Source: a virus
Strand: one strand, 5' to 3'
Length of the DNA: 64,000 nucleotides
Virus record (IMG/VR): IMGVR_UViG_3300023174_000079
Coordinates: 54,974-118,973 of that record
Each line of letters starts with the position of its first letter. Position 1 is the first letter of the stretch. The notes under the pieces were generated by a model. That model saw only the letters and a program-made list of their open reading frames with translations. It ran no database searches and was not told the DNA's origin. Position numbers and translations under genes: made by a program. Positions 34,035 through 42,407 of the stretch are shown here, in pieces.

Positions 34035-35027
34035 ATGAATAAAGACAAGACAAAAATAGGTTTTTTTATACGTCACTTTACCGAGTGCGGAACAGAAGTA
34101 TCTATTTACGATTATGCAGATCATAATGAAACAATTTTAGGAAATGAAAGCGTCATATTAAGCTTTACGAAGGAAGCTCATGCATTATATGGAAAACCAT
34201 ATAATGAAAGTGTGTTTGAAAAATTCAATAAGCGATTTAAGGTTATACAAGCCAATAATTTTGATGAAATTCGTAATATTGTCGATCGTGAAAAAATAAA
34301 CGTATATTATACGCAAGTTTGGGGTATACCAGAAGAACATCCATACGGTGATATTAATAATACGAAATATTTTGTACACTGCGTCTTTGATGCTGTCGCA
34401 CCTCGTGGCGATATATATGTACCGATAAGCGATCAAATTAATAAAAAGAATAATACAAACTTTACTGTACTACCGTATATGGTACGAGTAGGTACAAATG
34501 CAGAGAATCTTCGCACGCAATTGAATATACCTAAAGATGCGATTGTGTTCGGCCGACACGGTGGTACAACATCTTTTGATATACCTATAGCAAGAGAAGC
34601 TGTAGCTGAAGTAGCTAGGAATAATAAACATATATATTTTATTTTTCTTAATACCCCTGCTTTTTGTGAACCGCTGCCGAATGTAATACATCTACCGTGC
34701 GAGGTCGATATAGAAAAGAAAAGAACTTTTATTAATACATGTGATGCTATGATTCATGGTCGAACTCATGGCGAAACTTTTGGTCTCGCTATTGGAGAAT
34801 TTGCAATGTGTTTGAAGCCTGTTATTTGCTGTAATCAATTTCTCGACTGGGCTCATCTTGATATACTTGGCGATAAGGCGGTTATATATAACAGTAAGGA
34901 TGAGCTAGTTAATATTTTAACAAACTTCGAACCTAAGAAATACGATATGACAGATAATGGCTATACAAAATATACGCCCGAGTACGTTATGTCAATCTTT
35001 AAAGCGCTGATTAACAAAGTTGTATAA
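34035..35027 (+). CDS. Glycosyltransferase GT4-like (GT-B)
   Basis: The 330-residue protein has IGFFIRHFTECGTEVSIYDY (a G-T-E acceptor loop), IVFGRHGGTTSFDIPIA opening the second Rossmann half, and MIHGRTHGETFGLAIGEFA with the E-x7-E donor-binding motif. This is GT4-type architecture. It starts 4 nt after the preceding stop. Confidence 0.82.
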   Translation: MNKDKTKIGFFIRHFTECGTEVSIYDYADHNETILGNESVILSFTKEAHALYGKPYNESVFEKFNKRFKVIQANNFDEIRNIVDREKINVYYTQVWGIPEEHPYGDINNTKYFVHCVFDAVAPRGDIYVPISDQINKKNNTNFTVLPYMVRVGTNAENLRTQLNIPKDAIVFGRHGGTTSFDIPIAREAVAEVARNNKHIYFIFLNTPAFCEPLPNVIHLPCEVDIEKKRTFINTCDAMIHGRTHGETFGLAIGEFAMCLKPVICCNQFLDWAHLDILGDKAVIYNSKDELVNILTNFEPKKYDMTDNGYTKYTPEYVMSIFKALINKVV

Positions 35028-35672
35028 ATGAATACCAGTATACCATCATTTCAAGTTTTCTCTTACGCAAATTCAAATATTTCAAACGAGGTTTGTGATT
35101 ATCAGAAAGCGGTTTTTGATAGATTTAATCTATCTGTTGATCAAATTAAAGTGAATGTTGATCATAGTGTATATGGTCATGGTGATTTTTTAAACGAAAA
35201 AGCAAGAAATAGTAATAGTAAATATATAATATTTTTCGATGTAGATTGTATTCCGCTAACGTCGAATTTATACGATATTATTATTAATGAGCTAGAAAAA
35301 GAACAATGTATTATAGGTATTGAGCAATTATGTAATAGTAATCCTCATAATCATCTATATGCTGGTCCTGCTTGCCTTGCGTTTCCCGTCTCACTTTATA
35401 AAGAGCTCGGATGCCCGTCGTTAATTCAAAACAATAGAAGCGATGTTGCGGAAGAGCTGACATGGATATGTGAAGAGAATGATATTAAAGTCAAATATTT
35501 TACAGCTATTTCTTCTGAAATACCAAAGTGGAAATTAACAAGCGAAAGAAATTTTGGCATAGGCACAACTTATAGTTATAATCATGTTGATGTATTATAT
35601 CATCAATTTGAAATTCGCATGGGATGTGATCGATTTATAAATAAATGCAAATCCATTCTCAAGCAACACTAA
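35028..35672 (+). CDS. GT-A-like glycosyltransferase
   Basis: The 214-residue protein has SKYIIFFDVDCIPLTSN with the D-x-D motif, LYAGPACLAFPVSLYKELG, and a C-terminal NHVDVLYHQFEIRMG region. It resembles nucleotide-diphospho-sugar transferases without a firm family. It begins directly after the preceding stop. Confidence 0.7.
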   Translation: MNTSIPSFQVFSYANSNISNEVCDYQKAVFDRFNLSVDQIKVNVDHSVYGHGDFLNEKARNSNSKYIIFFDVDCIPLTSNLYDIIINELEKEQCIIGIEQLCNSNPHNHLYAGPACLAFPVSLYKELGCPSLIQNNRSDVAEELTWICEENDIKVKYFTAISSEIPKWKLTSERNFGIGTTYSYNHVDVLYHQFEIRMGCDRFINKCKSILKQH

Positions 35673-35677
35673 TACAA

Positions 35678-36319
35678 ATGAAAAACAAAACATTAACAGA
35701 AATAGGAATACACTATGGAACGGACAAAGCAACGTTTCATGGATTTACAGACATCTATGATAGATATTTTACGCCTCTTAGAGACAAGCAGCTTAATATT
35801 TTAGAGATTGGTATTGATAGAGGATACTCCATACTTACGCTTAGAGATTACTTTATTAATAGTCAAATATATGCTATCGATTGTTTAGATAAGAGTCACC
35901 TATCCGGTGATCGTTTTATTTTTAATATAGGTGATCAGGCTGATAGAAATTTTATGCAACACCTGTTCCGGGGTATCGAATTTGATATTATTATCGATGA
36001 TGGTGGTCACGGTATGGAGCAACAGCAAGTCACGCTTGAGGAAATGCTTCCAAGATTAAAATCAGGAGGCATTTATGTTCTTGAAGATCTGCATACAAGC
36101 TATGAATACGGTTACACAGGCAACAAGGATGATAATACTACTCTCACATTGATCGAAAATATTAATAATTTATCTGCAGTTAAAAAAAATAATTTCTTCA
36201 TCAACGATTTAACAGAAGTGCAGCGTCAAATTAACGCTTGCAATGTATACTATAACGATACTGCTAGTGGCGAAGCTCACCGTGGTAAATCAATCACATC
36301 TGTTATCTATAAAAAATAA
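35678..36319 (+). CDS. SAM-dependent methyltransferase (cephalosporin-hydroxylase/TylF-like)
   Basis: The 213-residue protein contains LTEIGIHYGTDKATFHGFTD, LNILEIGIDRGYSILTLRDY (motif I) and FDIIIDDGGHGMEQQQVTLE, followed by LKSGGIYVLEDLHTSY. This is the pattern of class I methyltransferases found in sugar and antibiotic clusters, with IDDGGH and EDLHTSY as possible metal ligands. The start at 35678 is chosen because it lies beyond the preceding stop. Confidence 0.82.
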   Translation: MKNKTLTEIGIHYGTDKATFHGFTDIYDRYFTPLRDKQLNILEIGIDRGYSILTLRDYFINSQIYAIDCLDKSHLSGDRFIFNIGDQADRNFMQHLFRGIEFDIIIDDGGHGMEQQQVTLEEMLPRLKSGGIYVLEDLHTSYEYGYTGNKDDNTTLTLIENINNLSAVKKNNFFINDLTEVQRQINACNVYYNDTASGEAHRGKSITSVIYKK

Positions 36320-36320
36320 A

Positions 36321-37091
36321 ATGTCAGATTACTGTACAGTACTATTGACTAATGATGCGTATTTCGAGCGAATGCTACATACGTTGAGCGGTATCTTACA
36401 ATTCGTCTGCAGTTCAGACATAGTAATTGTTATTGGTGATGATCTTAAAGAATCTACTAAACTATCTCACCCTCTCCTAGGACATGAAAAAGTAAGAATA
36501 CAATATTTTCCTGATATTAAATTTAGCAATAACTTTAATATTAAATTCAATACATTACATAGAACACACTGGACCGAAAAATTTTTAACAAAAAAATTTC
36601 AATATCATAAATTTAACATCTTTAACCAATATTTCAAACAATGGAAATTTATACTGTATATAGATTCCGGCGCGACAATCTTTAGCTCCATCGACAGGAT
36701 GTTCAACGCAAAAAGAGTCGGTAAGTTTTGTGCACACAGCGACGGTTACCCAAATAACCCGTGGTTTTTAAAACGACAATTTGACGATACAGATTCGCTT
36801 TTTTCCGAGTTAACTAATACATATAATCTTGAAATAGATTATCCGCAAACAACAATAAAGTTATTTGATACCAACTTAATAGAAGAAAATACATTCAACG
36901 AAATTTATGATCTAGCCGAAAAATGGCCTATTTCACTCACTAACGATCAGGGTATCCTGGCTCTTTATTTTACAGCTATTAAAAATAAATGGGAACAAAT
37001 ACAACTAGGAGATGAAGACTATTGGTACTATGATTTTCATATACGACCAACAAAAGTTGATAAGCCTCATATAATTGTTAAATACGTCTAA
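36321..37091 (+). CDS. GT-A-like glycosyltransferase
   Basis: The 256-residue protein has SDYCTVLLTNDAYFERML at the N-terminus and WKFILYIDSGATIFSSID in the middle (D-x-G variant of the metal motif). KWPISLTNDQGILALYF (N-D-Q-G) is typical of GT8/GT77-like enzymes. The start was trimmed to 36321, next to the previous stop. Confidence 0.68.
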   Translation: MSDYCTVLLTNDAYFERMLHTLSGILQFVCSSDIVIVIGDDLKESTKLSHPLLGHEKVRIQYFPDIKFSNNFNIKFNTLHRTHWTEKFLTKKFQYHKFNIFNQYFKQWKFILYIDSGATIFSSIDRMFNAKRVGKFCAHSDGYPNNPWFLKRQFDDTDSLFSELTNTYNLEIDYPQTTIKLFDTNLIEENTFNEIYDLAEKWPISLTNDQGILALYFTAIKNKWEQIQLGDEDYWYYDFHIRPTKVDKPHIIVKYV

Positions 37092-37095
37092 TAAT

Positions 37096-37629
37096 ATGTT
37101 TTATTCACAAATCGGTCAAGATGAATTTGTTTTTAATACTGCGAGTAAATACCTAAGCACAAAAAAGGATTTTACCTTTTTAGATATTGGATGCCAGGAT
37201 TATGAGCATATCAACAACACGTATTACTTAGAAAAGGTACATAACTGGAGAGGTGTAGCGATTGATATTGACGGTCAGTGGAGTCAGAACTGGATTAATA
37301 ATAGAAAAAATTCTGTATTTGTTGCTACAGATGCAACTACCGCCGACTACGGTAAAATATTACAAGATAATAATATGCCGACAGTAATAGATTATTTGAG
37401 TCTAGACTTAGAGCCACCACCGCTCACCCTGAAAGCACTGCATCGACTGCTTGAGTATAATTATACGTTTAATATTGTTACATACGAAACAGACTATTAT
37501 CGGGAAAATGAATACGGCGTCGATTCTCTTAGAAAACCTTCTCAAGATCTCTTTAAGTCGAAAGGTTATGTTCTTGTACAAGAAGGGCGTCAAGATGATT
37601 TTTATATACATAGCAGTTTACTGACTTGA
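37096..37629 (+). CDS. FkbM-like methyltransferase
   Basis: The 177-residue protein starts MFYSQIGQDEFVFNTASKYL and continues with FTFLDIGCQDYEHINNTYYL, WRGVAIDIDGQWSQNW and VIDYLSLDLEPPPLTLKAL. The S-Q-x-G-Q-D-x-F start and the D-I-G/S-L-D-x-E elements match FkbM-type enzymes acting on sugars. A longer start (TTG at 37075) lies inside the preceding gene. Confidence 0.8.
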   Translation: MFYSQIGQDEFVFNTASKYLSTKKDFTFLDIGCQDYEHINNTYYLEKVHNWRGVAIDIDGQWSQNWINNRKNSVFVATDATTADYGKILQDNNMPTVIDYLSLDLEPPPLTLKALHRLLEYNYTFNIVTYETDYYRENEYGVDSLRKPSQDLFKSKGYVLVQEGRQDDFYIHSSLLT

Positions 37630-37653
37630 CCTTTCAAATAAAGTTATTATATT
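37626..37653 (+). promoter_or_regulatory. Early-type promoter TTGACC-16-TATATT
   Basis: TTGACC (37626-37631) and TATATT (37648-37653) are 16 nt apart. Eight nucleotides lie before the epimerase ATG. Confidence 0.65.
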
Positions 37654-37661
37654 AATGTGAT

Positions 37662-38654
37662 ATGAAAACAGCATTAGTACTTGGTGCCGGGGGATTTATA
37701 GGCAATCATTTGGTTAATCGTCTCAAGGATGAAGGTTATTGGGTAAGAGGAGTAGATTTAAAATATAATGAATATCAGCAAACGCGTGCTGATGATTTTG
37801 TAATTGGAGATCTTACAGATCCCGTCGTAGTACGAAATGTAATGTGGGGACCCGATCAACGTGCGTATAGTATAAACCCGTTTGATGAAGTATATCAATT
37901 AGCAGCTGATATGGGTGGAGCTGGTTATATTTTTAGTGGCGAAAACGACGCAAACGTAATGCATAATTCTGCTACAATAAATCTCAACGTTGCTGATACC
38001 GCTGTACGAAACCATATTAAACAGCTTTTTTATAGCAGCAGCGCCTGTATGTATCCAGAACACAACCAACTTGATCCAAATAATCCAAATTGCGAGGAGA
38101 GTAGCGCTTATCCTGCTAATCCCGATAGTGAATATGGCTGGGAAAAACTCTTTAGTGAGCGACTATATCTCGCTTACCAGCGCAACTACGGTTTAAATGT
38201 ACGTATTGCGCGCTTTCATAACATCTTCGGGCCGCTTGGTTCCTGGAACAATGGTAAAGAAAAATCACCTGCAGCTATCTGTCGTAAGGTAGCACAAGCC
38301 GAAAATAACGGTGAAATTGAAATTTGGGGTGATGGAGAACAAACAAGAAGCTTTCTTTATATTGATGAGTGTCTTGAAGCGGTAAGACGATTAATGTTAT
38401 CTGAATTTACTGGACCGGTTAATATTGGATCAGATGAAATGGTAACAATTAATAAGCTTGCTGATATTGCATGTAAAGTTGCAAATAAGAATCTTACAAA
38501 AAAGCATATAACCGGACCACTTGGTGTAAGGGGCCGTAATTCAGACAATAGATTAATTAAGGAAAAGCTTAATTGGGCACCTTCACAGCCCCTTGAGCAA
38601 GGTATTGCTAATACGTATAACTGGATCCATGAACAGTTAAATAAGAGCAATTAA
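37662..38654 (+). CDS. GDP-mannose 3,5-epimerase-like SDR enzyme
   Basis: The 330-residue extended SDR has the NAD motif GAGGFIG (residues 8-14), LAADMGGAGYIFSG, FYSSSACMYPE, the catalytic YGWEK (Y-x3-K), and ARFHNIFGPLGSWNNGKEKS with PAAICRKVAQAE. The AADMGG, SSSACxYPE and EKxPAAICRKV blocks are characteristic of GDP-mannose 3,5-epimerase (GDP-mannose to GDP-L-galactose). It is the only nucleotide-sugar-modifying gene in the island and has its own promoter. A related 4-epimerase activity cannot be excluded. Confidence 0.85.
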   Translation: MKTALVLGAGGFIGNHLVNRLKDEGYWVRGVDLKYNEYQQTRADDFVIGDLTDPVVVRNVMWGPDQRAYSINPFDEVYQLAADMGGAGYIFSGENDANVMHNSATINLNVADTAVRNHIKQLFYSSSACMYPEHNQLDPNNPNCEESSAYPANPDSEYGWEKLFSERLYLAYQRNYGLNVRIARFHNIFGPLGSWNNGKEKSPAAICRKVAQAENNGEIEIWGDGEQTRSFLYIDECLEAVRRLMLSEFTGPVNIGSDEMVTINKLADIACKVANKNLTKKHITGPLGVRGRNSDNRLIKEKLNWAPSQPLEQGIANTYNWIHEQLNKSN

Positions 38655-38655
38655 A

Positions 38656-39351
38656 ATGCCAATTGATAAAAATATATTTCAAACATATAAGACAAGAGCT
38701 ATACCAGATTTTATGGAAAAGCTCATTGATGAGCTTAAAAATAAAAATCCTGATTATGAATATTTTCTTTTTGATGATGATGATATTCATCAATTTATAA
38801 GTGATAATTATAGCAAGGATATTCAACAGGCATATAGTAAGCTTCATATAGGGGCCGCAAAAGCTGATTTTTGGCGATATTTAGTTTTATATAAACATGG
38901 TGGTATTTATATAGATTTTGATTCGTATCCTCGTTGTGAGCTTAACGATATAATTCGAGAAACAGATTCTGCTATTATAACGCGTGAAGGTAATCCAGAT
39001 TATTTTGTTCAATGGTGCTTATTCTTTGGTAAAGAACATCCTGTCTTGAAAAAGACAATTGAATATACAGCAGAGAATATTCTTGAAGCTAAAGAGACAA
39101 AAATACTCAAATTAACAGGACCTGTTGTCTATACAAGAGCTATAAAAGATTATTATAGTTTTATTCCCTTTAAAGATTCTATTCACGACTTGACAGATGA
39201 TCATATCAACCAATTGATATCACAAAACACTAACGACGGTACGAGATTCTTTAAAACAGACTATGATAATCTTATAGATTTTCATCATGAGCATTTTAGT
39301 TATTTGTACGAGCCATACACTAGCGTTAAACATTGGATACAACAGCAATAA
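38656..39351 (+). CDS. Glycosyltransferase GT32-like (DXD)
   Basis: The 231-residue protein has NIFQTYKTRAIPDFME, YEYFLFDDDDIHQFI, HIGAAKADFWRYLVLYKHG and GIYIDFDSYPRCEL (D-x-D), the GT32 signature. It starts 1 nt after the epimerase stop, so the two are probably translated together. It closes the glycan island. Confidence 0.88.
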   Translation: MPIDKNIFQTYKTRAIPDFMEKLIDELKNKNPDYEYFLFDDDDIHQFISDNYSKDIQQAYSKLHIGAAKADFWRYLVLYKHGGIYIDFDSYPRCELNDIIRETDSAIITREGNPDYFVQWCLFFGKEHPVLKKTIEYTAENILEAKETKILKLTGPVVYTRAIKDYYSFIPFKDSIHDLTDDHINQLISQNTNDGTRFFKTDYDNLIDFHHEHFSYLYEPYTSVKHWIQQQ

Positions 39352-39355
39352 AAAC

Positions 39356-39383
39356 TTGATAAACAAATTTAATATAGTATCAT
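39356..39383 (+). promoter_or_regulatory. Early-type promoter TTGATA-16-TATCAT
   Basis: TTGATA (39356-39361) and TATCAT (39378-39383) are 16 nt apart. Six nucleotides lie before the ATG at 39390. Confidence 0.6.
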
Positions 39384-39389
39384 CAATCT

Positions 39390-39977
39390 ATGATTATTAA
39401 CGTACCTATCTACGACGGCGACCTCATTCACTCACGCTTTGCATATAAGCATTTTCGTAAGAATACCCTCCCTATTGGTAATATTGTAGCGTTTAGAGCT
39501 CCTATGAAGGTTGAGGCTGAGGGAATGGTCGATAATGAAGATATTCTTAATGCTGATTACATCTACAGTGACGATGCAATTAACTTCTGCTGGGAAATTC
39601 CTAACCTTGATCCGTTTGGAGCTGTAGCGTTTCAGCGCTTACTCAATACGCAGATTGCTAATATTCTTAGTGCTAAGTATCTTCATGCTCCTATTGAGGT
39701 TGACGGTGATGATCTTATGGTTCATAAGGAGCATAATCAAGGCGGTGTTACGCAGATGAAAGGTAAGTGCAGTGTTAGCATTACATATTCAAAGAACGGA
39801 GTCGCTCTAGGTCACACCGGTATTAATATTGAAGCTGGAAAGAAGGCACCTGCTTTTGCTTTTTCTACTAGACTTGGCGAAGAAGAAGCTCAGCAGTTTA
39901 TGAAAGATATTATTGAGGTATTTTACGCGATGGTCGAGGATATTTTCCTTGCAACCTGCAAGCTCACACTAGCATAA
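39390..39977 (+). CDS. DUF366-family protein
   Basis: The 195-residue protein matches the DUF366 pattern I remember from archaea and some phages. It has PIYDGDLIHSRFAYKHF, VAFRAPMKVEAEGMVDNEDI, a D-x-INFCWEIPN segment, AVAFQRLLNTQI, DGDDLMVH and KCSVSITYSKNGVALGHTG. DUF366 has no established function to my knowledge. It is a single-gene unit with an early promoter. Confidence 0.72.
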   Translation: MIINVPIYDGDLIHSRFAYKHFRKNTLPIGNIVAFRAPMKVEAEGMVDNEDILNADYIYSDDAINFCWEIPNLDPFGAVAFQRLLNTQIANILSAKYLHAPIEVDGDDLMVHKEHNQGGVTQMKGKCSVSITYSKNGVALGHTGINIEAGKKAPAFAFSTRLGEEEAQQFMKDIIEVFYAMVEDIFLATCKLTLA

Positions 39978-39994
39978 TACTAAACTTAAAAAAT

Positions 39995-40033
39995 ATCATC
40001 ATTCATAGTGTAAATAATATTGTGAATGATGAT
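39995..40033 (+). promoter_or_regulatory. 11-bp inverted repeat enclosing a late box and the endonuclease start
   Basis: ATCATCATTCA (39995-40005) and TGAATGATGAT (40023-40033) are perfect complements around a 17-nt loop. The loop holds the late box (40009-40016), and the right arm begins at the GTG start codon (40022). A readthrough RNA would fold and hide the start. A late RNA starting near 40022 would lack the left arm. Confidence 0.8.
40009..40016 (+). promoter_or_regulatory. Late promoter box TGTAAATA
   Basis: The box lies 5 nt before the GTG at 40022, inside the loop of the 39995-40033 hairpin. Confidence 0.6.
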
Positions 40034-40912
40034 TATTACGGTTTTATATATCTTTGGGAAAACACACATCCAGGAGCAAAAATACACAAAAAATATATTG
40101 GTCAACATATAGGCGCTGTTGATGACGGATATATTGGGTCAGGTGCTATCTTTATAAAAAGATTTTATAGTAAAAAATATAGAGGGTGTTGGAAAAGAGA
40201 AATATTACAATACTGCAATGATCTAGAAGCATTAAATGCTGCCGAAAAAAGCTGGATAGCAGCAAGTAATGCGCTAGTTGATCCGATATACTGCAATATA
40301 AGAGAAGGAGGTAAAAACGGTAAATTAGGTAAACATACACGTAAGAAACTATCAGAGAGTTTAAAGGGTAGATCAGCATGGAATAAAGGTAAAAAGGGTG
40401 AATATAAACAAAGTCAACAGGCGATTTTGAATCGTATTAATACACGAACATATAACATGTCGAAATTATATGAAAAAGATAATAAGCAGATTCTAAAATA
40501 TCTCAAACAAAATGGATGGGTAAAAGCTACTGAGATATCAAAAATTCTTAATAGAAGTTGCTCTGCCTCTGTCTATAAAAAGCGAATTAAAATACTAATA
40601 GAGCAAAATAAAATAAAGATGTATAGTTTTGGATATAATGATATACGGTATGTTCAACCGAATTTTTCTTTTGAAAATATTATTATAAATTTAATAACTG
40701 AAAATAAAAAACAAACCGCGAGAGATATTTGTAATAAACTATGTACACAATTTAATATTAATAATGGAAAATATAAAGTACAGAGTATATTGCAACAATT
40801 GCAGAAGCAAAATAAAATTAAACAATACAGAGGTTATCGCAAAAATTATTACTGTTTAATTGATAACAATATAGCTGGCAATTATACTAATATAAAATAT
40901 GACAATTTTTGA
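40022..40912 (+). CDS. GIY-YIG homing endonuclease with NUMOD3-like and winged-helix-like modules
   Basis: The 296-residue protein begins at GTG with YYGFIYLWENTH and KKYIGQHIGAVDDGYIGSG, the GIY-YIG core, followed by a catalytic-type Glu in NAAEKSWIAASNAL. GKHTRKKLSESLKGRSAWNK is a NUMOD3-type DNA-binding repeat. The C-terminal 150 residues hold two helix-turn-helix-like segments (TEISKILNRSCSASVYKKRI and ARDICNKLCTQF). The clamp-loader-like gene begins inside its last 14 nt. The start is hidden by a hairpin containing its late promoter. Confidence 0.88.
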   Translation: MNDDYYGFIYLWENTHPGAKIHKKYIGQHIGAVDDGYIGSGAIFIKRFYSKKYRGCWKREILQYCNDLEALNAAEKSWIAASNALVDPIYCNIREGGKNGKLGKHTRKKLSESLKGRSAWNKGKKGEYKQSQQAILNRINTRTYNMSKLYEKDNKQILKYLKQNGWVKATEISKILNRSCSASVYKKRIKILIEQNKIKMYSFGYNDIRYVQPNFSFENIIINLITENKKQTARDICNKLCTQFNINNGKYKVQSILQQLQKQNKIKQYRGYRKNYYCLIDNNIAGNYTNIKYDNF

Positions 40913-41270
40913 TTTTATATCAAGTGTTCTTTTTACAAAAGAAAAGACTTGTCTAAATTCAGTTGATGAGGAGGGTAATTTCTCTCCATATATGCTTAAC
41001 AGGTGGTGTAGTATGTATTCGAAAACAACTGCAACATTTAGCAATTTACTGAACAGATATATTGGTATCTTTGAAGATAAAAAGGATCTTTATAGTTTAT
41101 TTGTAGCTGTTATGCCTAAAGTTTCATCAAAACGAATTTCTTATATTAAGAAAATTAAAGAAGAAAAAAAGGAAGAAAATAGCGATATTGGAATGCTTGC
41201 GAATAATTTAGAACTCTCAGAGAGGGAAATTAAACAATATATTGCATTTTCTGAAACTCTGTCTAATTAA
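40899..41270 (+). CDS. 62: Clamp-loader small subunit, gp62-like
   Basis: The 123-residue protein has IFDFISSVLFTKEKTC, GNFSPYMLNRWCSMYS, a Y.LF.AVMPK core and KRISYIKKIKEE, then LELSEREIKQYIAFSE. Marine T4-like gp62 proteins share the FDF..x..TK, PFM.NR.LS and kRk...K blocks followed by a short helix. It is shorter than T4 gp62 (about 187). gp62 with gp44 loads the gp45 clamp, which also activates late promoters. No gp44 or gp45 was seen in this window. Confidence 0.62.
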   Translation: MTIFDFISSVLFTKEKTCLNSVDEEGNFSPYMLNRWCSMYSKTTATFSNLLNRYIGIFEDKKDLYSLFVAVMPKVSSKRISYIKKIKEEKKEENSDIGMLANNLELSEREIKQYIAFSETLSN

Positions 41271-41276
41271 ACGTAT

Positions 41277-41744
41277 ATGGTAGCCGATATTGACATGCTT
41301 GGTCCTCTCCCGAAAAGCTTAATTGACTTTTCTTCACTCCCTAAAAATTCATTTAACTCTGTTTTTTACGGTTATAACTTAAAGCAAGTACTCGATGATA
41401 TTCTTCTTTGTACATTTGTCGATGAAACAGAAGATGGTTCAAGTATTATTCGCAACGGATTACATGTCCCTGTTAATACAGACACAAAGGCATGGCGAAT
41501 TGGCGAGGTAATTCTCGCTGGCCCTAATGTTCGTTATGCTAAGGTTGGAGATTTTGTTTGTTTTCCAAACAATCTCGGCGTACCAGTTGCTAATATCGAT
41601 ATCGATAACTACGGTACTCTTAGGAAAGGTATTTTCTTAAACGAGCAGCGTATCTTTGGTATTTGTTCACTAAGAGGAGATGATAATGAAAGCGTCGCTG
41701 CCAACCTTAAAAAGCCTACTACTAAACAACGTCGTCGAGATTAA
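41277..41744 (+). CDS. GroES/gp31-like co-chaperonin candidate
   Basis: The 155-residue protein has an OB-like pattern of the Cpn10 family. VLDDILLCTFVDETEDG-type first strands are followed by the mobile-loop-like SSIIRNGLHVPVNT, then WRIGEVILAGPNVRYAKVGD, FVCFPNNLG and IFLNEQRIFGIC. T4 gp31 replaces GroES so that gp23 can fold, and the VGPDV...VGD element of gp31 resembles GPNVRYAKVGD here. An N-terminal extension of about 35 residues and a basic tail are additions. The next gene overlaps by 59 nt. Confidence 0.55.
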   Translation: MVADIDMLGPLPKSLIDFSSLPKNSFNSVFYGYNLKQVLDDILLCTFVDETEDGSSIIRNGLHVPVNTDTKAWRIGEVILAGPNVRYAKVGDFVCFPNNLGVPVANIDIDNYGTLRKGIFLNEQRIFGICSLRGDDNESVAANLKKPTTKQRRRD

Positions 41745-42063
41745 ATTTAATCGACGTCGCCCAAAGGCTGGCGCTGGGTTAACTCGACGCATGCTCTGTA
41801 CTAATTCGCTTACCCTACTTAATAGTCCAGAAGGTAGGCTAGCGCTTAATTATAAACGTGCTATTAATATGCCTAAATTTGACCCTAATGCTAAAGATCT
41901 TATTATTACCTGGGATATCTTTATGCAGGACTATAGGTGTATTAATATGATAGCTTGTGATCTAATACAAGTTATACCAGCTAATAAAACGTTTTGGACA
42001 TTTTTTAACGAAAAGCTTGCTGGACTTTCGGCTCCACAAAAGGTGAGCTTCATGAACTCATGA
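41686..42063 (+). CDS. Conserved T4-like protein with SH3/Sm-like pattern (WYL_2-like)
   Basis: The 125-residue protein carries NNVVEIKFNRRRPKAGAG, LTRRMLCTNSLTLLNSPEG and ITWDIFMQDYRCINM, which recur in small proteins of marine T4-like phages (recalled as DUF2693/WYL_2, Sm-like barrel). The ATG at 41686 is preferred over 41680 because AGGAG lies 6 nt upstream of it. It overlaps the co-chaperonin gene by 59 nt in another frame. The function is unknown. Confidence 0.7.
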   Translation: MKASLPTLKSLLLNNVVEIKFNRRRPKAGAGLTRRMLCTNSLTLLNSPEGRLALNYKRAINMPKFDPNAKDLIITWDIFMQDYRCINMIACDLIQVIPANKTFWTFFNEKLAGLSAPQKVSFMNS

Positions 42064-42407
42064 CATCAGTAGAAGAAATTGAACAAATAATTAAACCATT
42101 CCTTCTACTGAAGGCAACGTTTACTATTGATAATAAAGTTATCAAACAGGGTAAGTTACAGCTTTTTTGTATAAAGGATTTCTTCTGCACTTTTACTCTT
42201 CTCGGAATAGAGAAAGAAAATAAGAAAGTAATTTATGAGCTTCCGTATCCATTCTCTATTAAGTGTAATACTAATAGTATAGAGTTTGACTATACGCTTG
42301 AATCTTTTTGTATATCAAATAACGCTATAAAGGAACTAACAGATAAAGTTAAACTAAACAAGACATCAAAATTTTTTAATAAAAAAGTCATTGCTAACTT
42401 TAGTTAG
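42060..42407 (+). CDS. Conserved hypothetical phage protein
   Basis: The 115-residue protein starts with an ATGA overlap on the previous stop. It is beta-rich: GKLQLFCIKDFFCTFTLLG, KVIYELPYPFSIKC and SIEFDYTLESFCI. The K-D-F and YELPYPF elements resemble a conserved small T4-like protein of unknown role. It lacks membrane segments. It is co-transcribed with gp62 and the co-chaperonin. Confidence 0.6.
   Translation: MTSVEEIEQIIKPFLLLKATFTIDNKVIKQGKLQLFCIKDFFCTFTLLGIEKENKKVIYELPYPFSIKCNTNSIEFDYTLESFCISNNAIKELTDKVKLNKTSKFFNKKVIANFS

Noticed and set aside
41680-41685. Start at 41680 for the WYL_2-like gene
   Set aside because: The AGGAG lies too close to it; the ATG at 41686 has proper spacing.
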